From: CAZITB01 sp964542055 | GTDB lineage: Bacteria > Planctomycetota > Phycisphaerae > Sedimentisphaerales > CAMDDF01 | Reading direction: 5' to 3' | DNA: 5,208 nt | Assembly: GCA_964542055.1 (NCBI GenBank) | Contig: CAZITB010000160.1 | Location: 1-5,208 of the forward strand | Shown: positions 5,150 through 5,208 of the stretch, piece by piece | How the letters are laid out: every line of letters begins with the position of its first letter | Numbering within the stretch: position 1 is the first letter of the stretch | Program-made: the position numbers and the translations under genes | Notes under the pieces: generated by a model | What the model was told of the DNA's origin: nothing | The model's database searches: none | Seen by the model: the letters and a program-made list of their open reading frames with translations, nothing else

Positions 5150-5208
5150 GGCCCTAACGTTTCAGCGGTATGTTTAGAGCCGGCATTCGAAAAGTTTATT
5201 TTTATTAT
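5150..5208. repeat. attC-like palindromic repeat, copy C (left half, cut by window end)
   Basis: The site begins GGCCCTAACGTTTC (5150-5163), matching the opening of copies A and B, and shares the exact string GCCGGCATTC (5179-5188) with copy B (4276-4285) at the same distance of 25 bp from CTAAC. Copy A has a variant, GCCGGGATTTC, at 70-80. The right arm should lie beyond the window. If it resembles the other copies, its closing GTTAG core should fall about 127 bp after 5154, near window position 5280. Confidence 0.7.

Larger units (their letters stand above)
4374..5158. mobile_element. cassette-like unit 2 (MNT-HEPN pair)
   Basis: This is the DNA between repeat copies B and C, about 785 bp. 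Its ends are inverted complements: GTTAGGGCC (4373-4381) and GGCCCTAAC (5150-5158). As in unit 1, a mismatch of two bases follows and then five more matches (GCGGA after 4384 against TCCGC before 5148). Size, compactness and toxin-antitoxin content match common cassettes of sedentary chromosomal integrons, where such pairs are thought to stabilise arrays. Both genes point toward copy B, which would then be the unit's own recombination site. Mobility is inferred; no integrase is present in the window. Confidence 0.5.

Overview
The window looks like an accessory region of a Bacteroidota (Bacteroidetes) chromosome. The evidence is AT-rich genes without clear Shine-Dalgarno sequences, promoter-like boxes of the Bacteroidetes type (TTTG and TAnnTTTG), a four-helix LytS-type kinase paired with a LytTR regulator, and a lipoprotein joining a transglutaminase-like domain to a sulfatase-modifying-factor (SUMF1/FGE) domain. 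No species can be named from the sequence. All five credible genes lie on the minus strand.

Three copies of a long imperfect palindromic repeat divide the window: 47-177, 4247-4381, and a left half at 5150-5208 cut by the window end. Each begins with TAACGTTT. The two complete copies end with GTTAG and measure 127 bp from core to core. The DNA between copies forms two units of about 4.1 kb and 0.8 kb. The two ends of each unit are complementary (GTTAGCAAC/GTTGCTAAC for the first, GTTAGGGCC/GGCCCTAAC for the second), while the two ends of one repeat copy match only at the GTTAG/CTAAC core. This is the layout expected of integron-type gene cassettes separated by attC-like sites. No integrase is visible and the repeats deviate from canonical attC, so mobility is inferred.

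Unit 1 (170-4255), read on the minus strand: a 210-bp gene-free segment; a pair of exact 9-bp direct repeats with a 12-bp gap, the geometry of LytTR operators; a predicted promoter; the 551-aa lipoprotein with transglutaminase-like and SUMF1/FGE-like domains; the sensor kinase; the LytTR response regulator, which overlaps the kinase by 20 bp; then about 230 bp of structured non-coding DNA with a terminator-like hairpin. The simplest reading is a self-regulated operon in which the LytTR protein activates the promoter of its own operon and the envelope lipoprotein is either the output or the accessory sensor.

Unit 2 (4374-5158): an MNT nucleotidyltransferase and a HEPN protein overlapping by ATGA, a typical toxin-antitoxin arrangement. 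The HEPN stop codon and last residues lie inside the adjoining repeat. Unit 2 thus resembles the stabilising toxin-antitoxin cassettes found in sedentary integrons.
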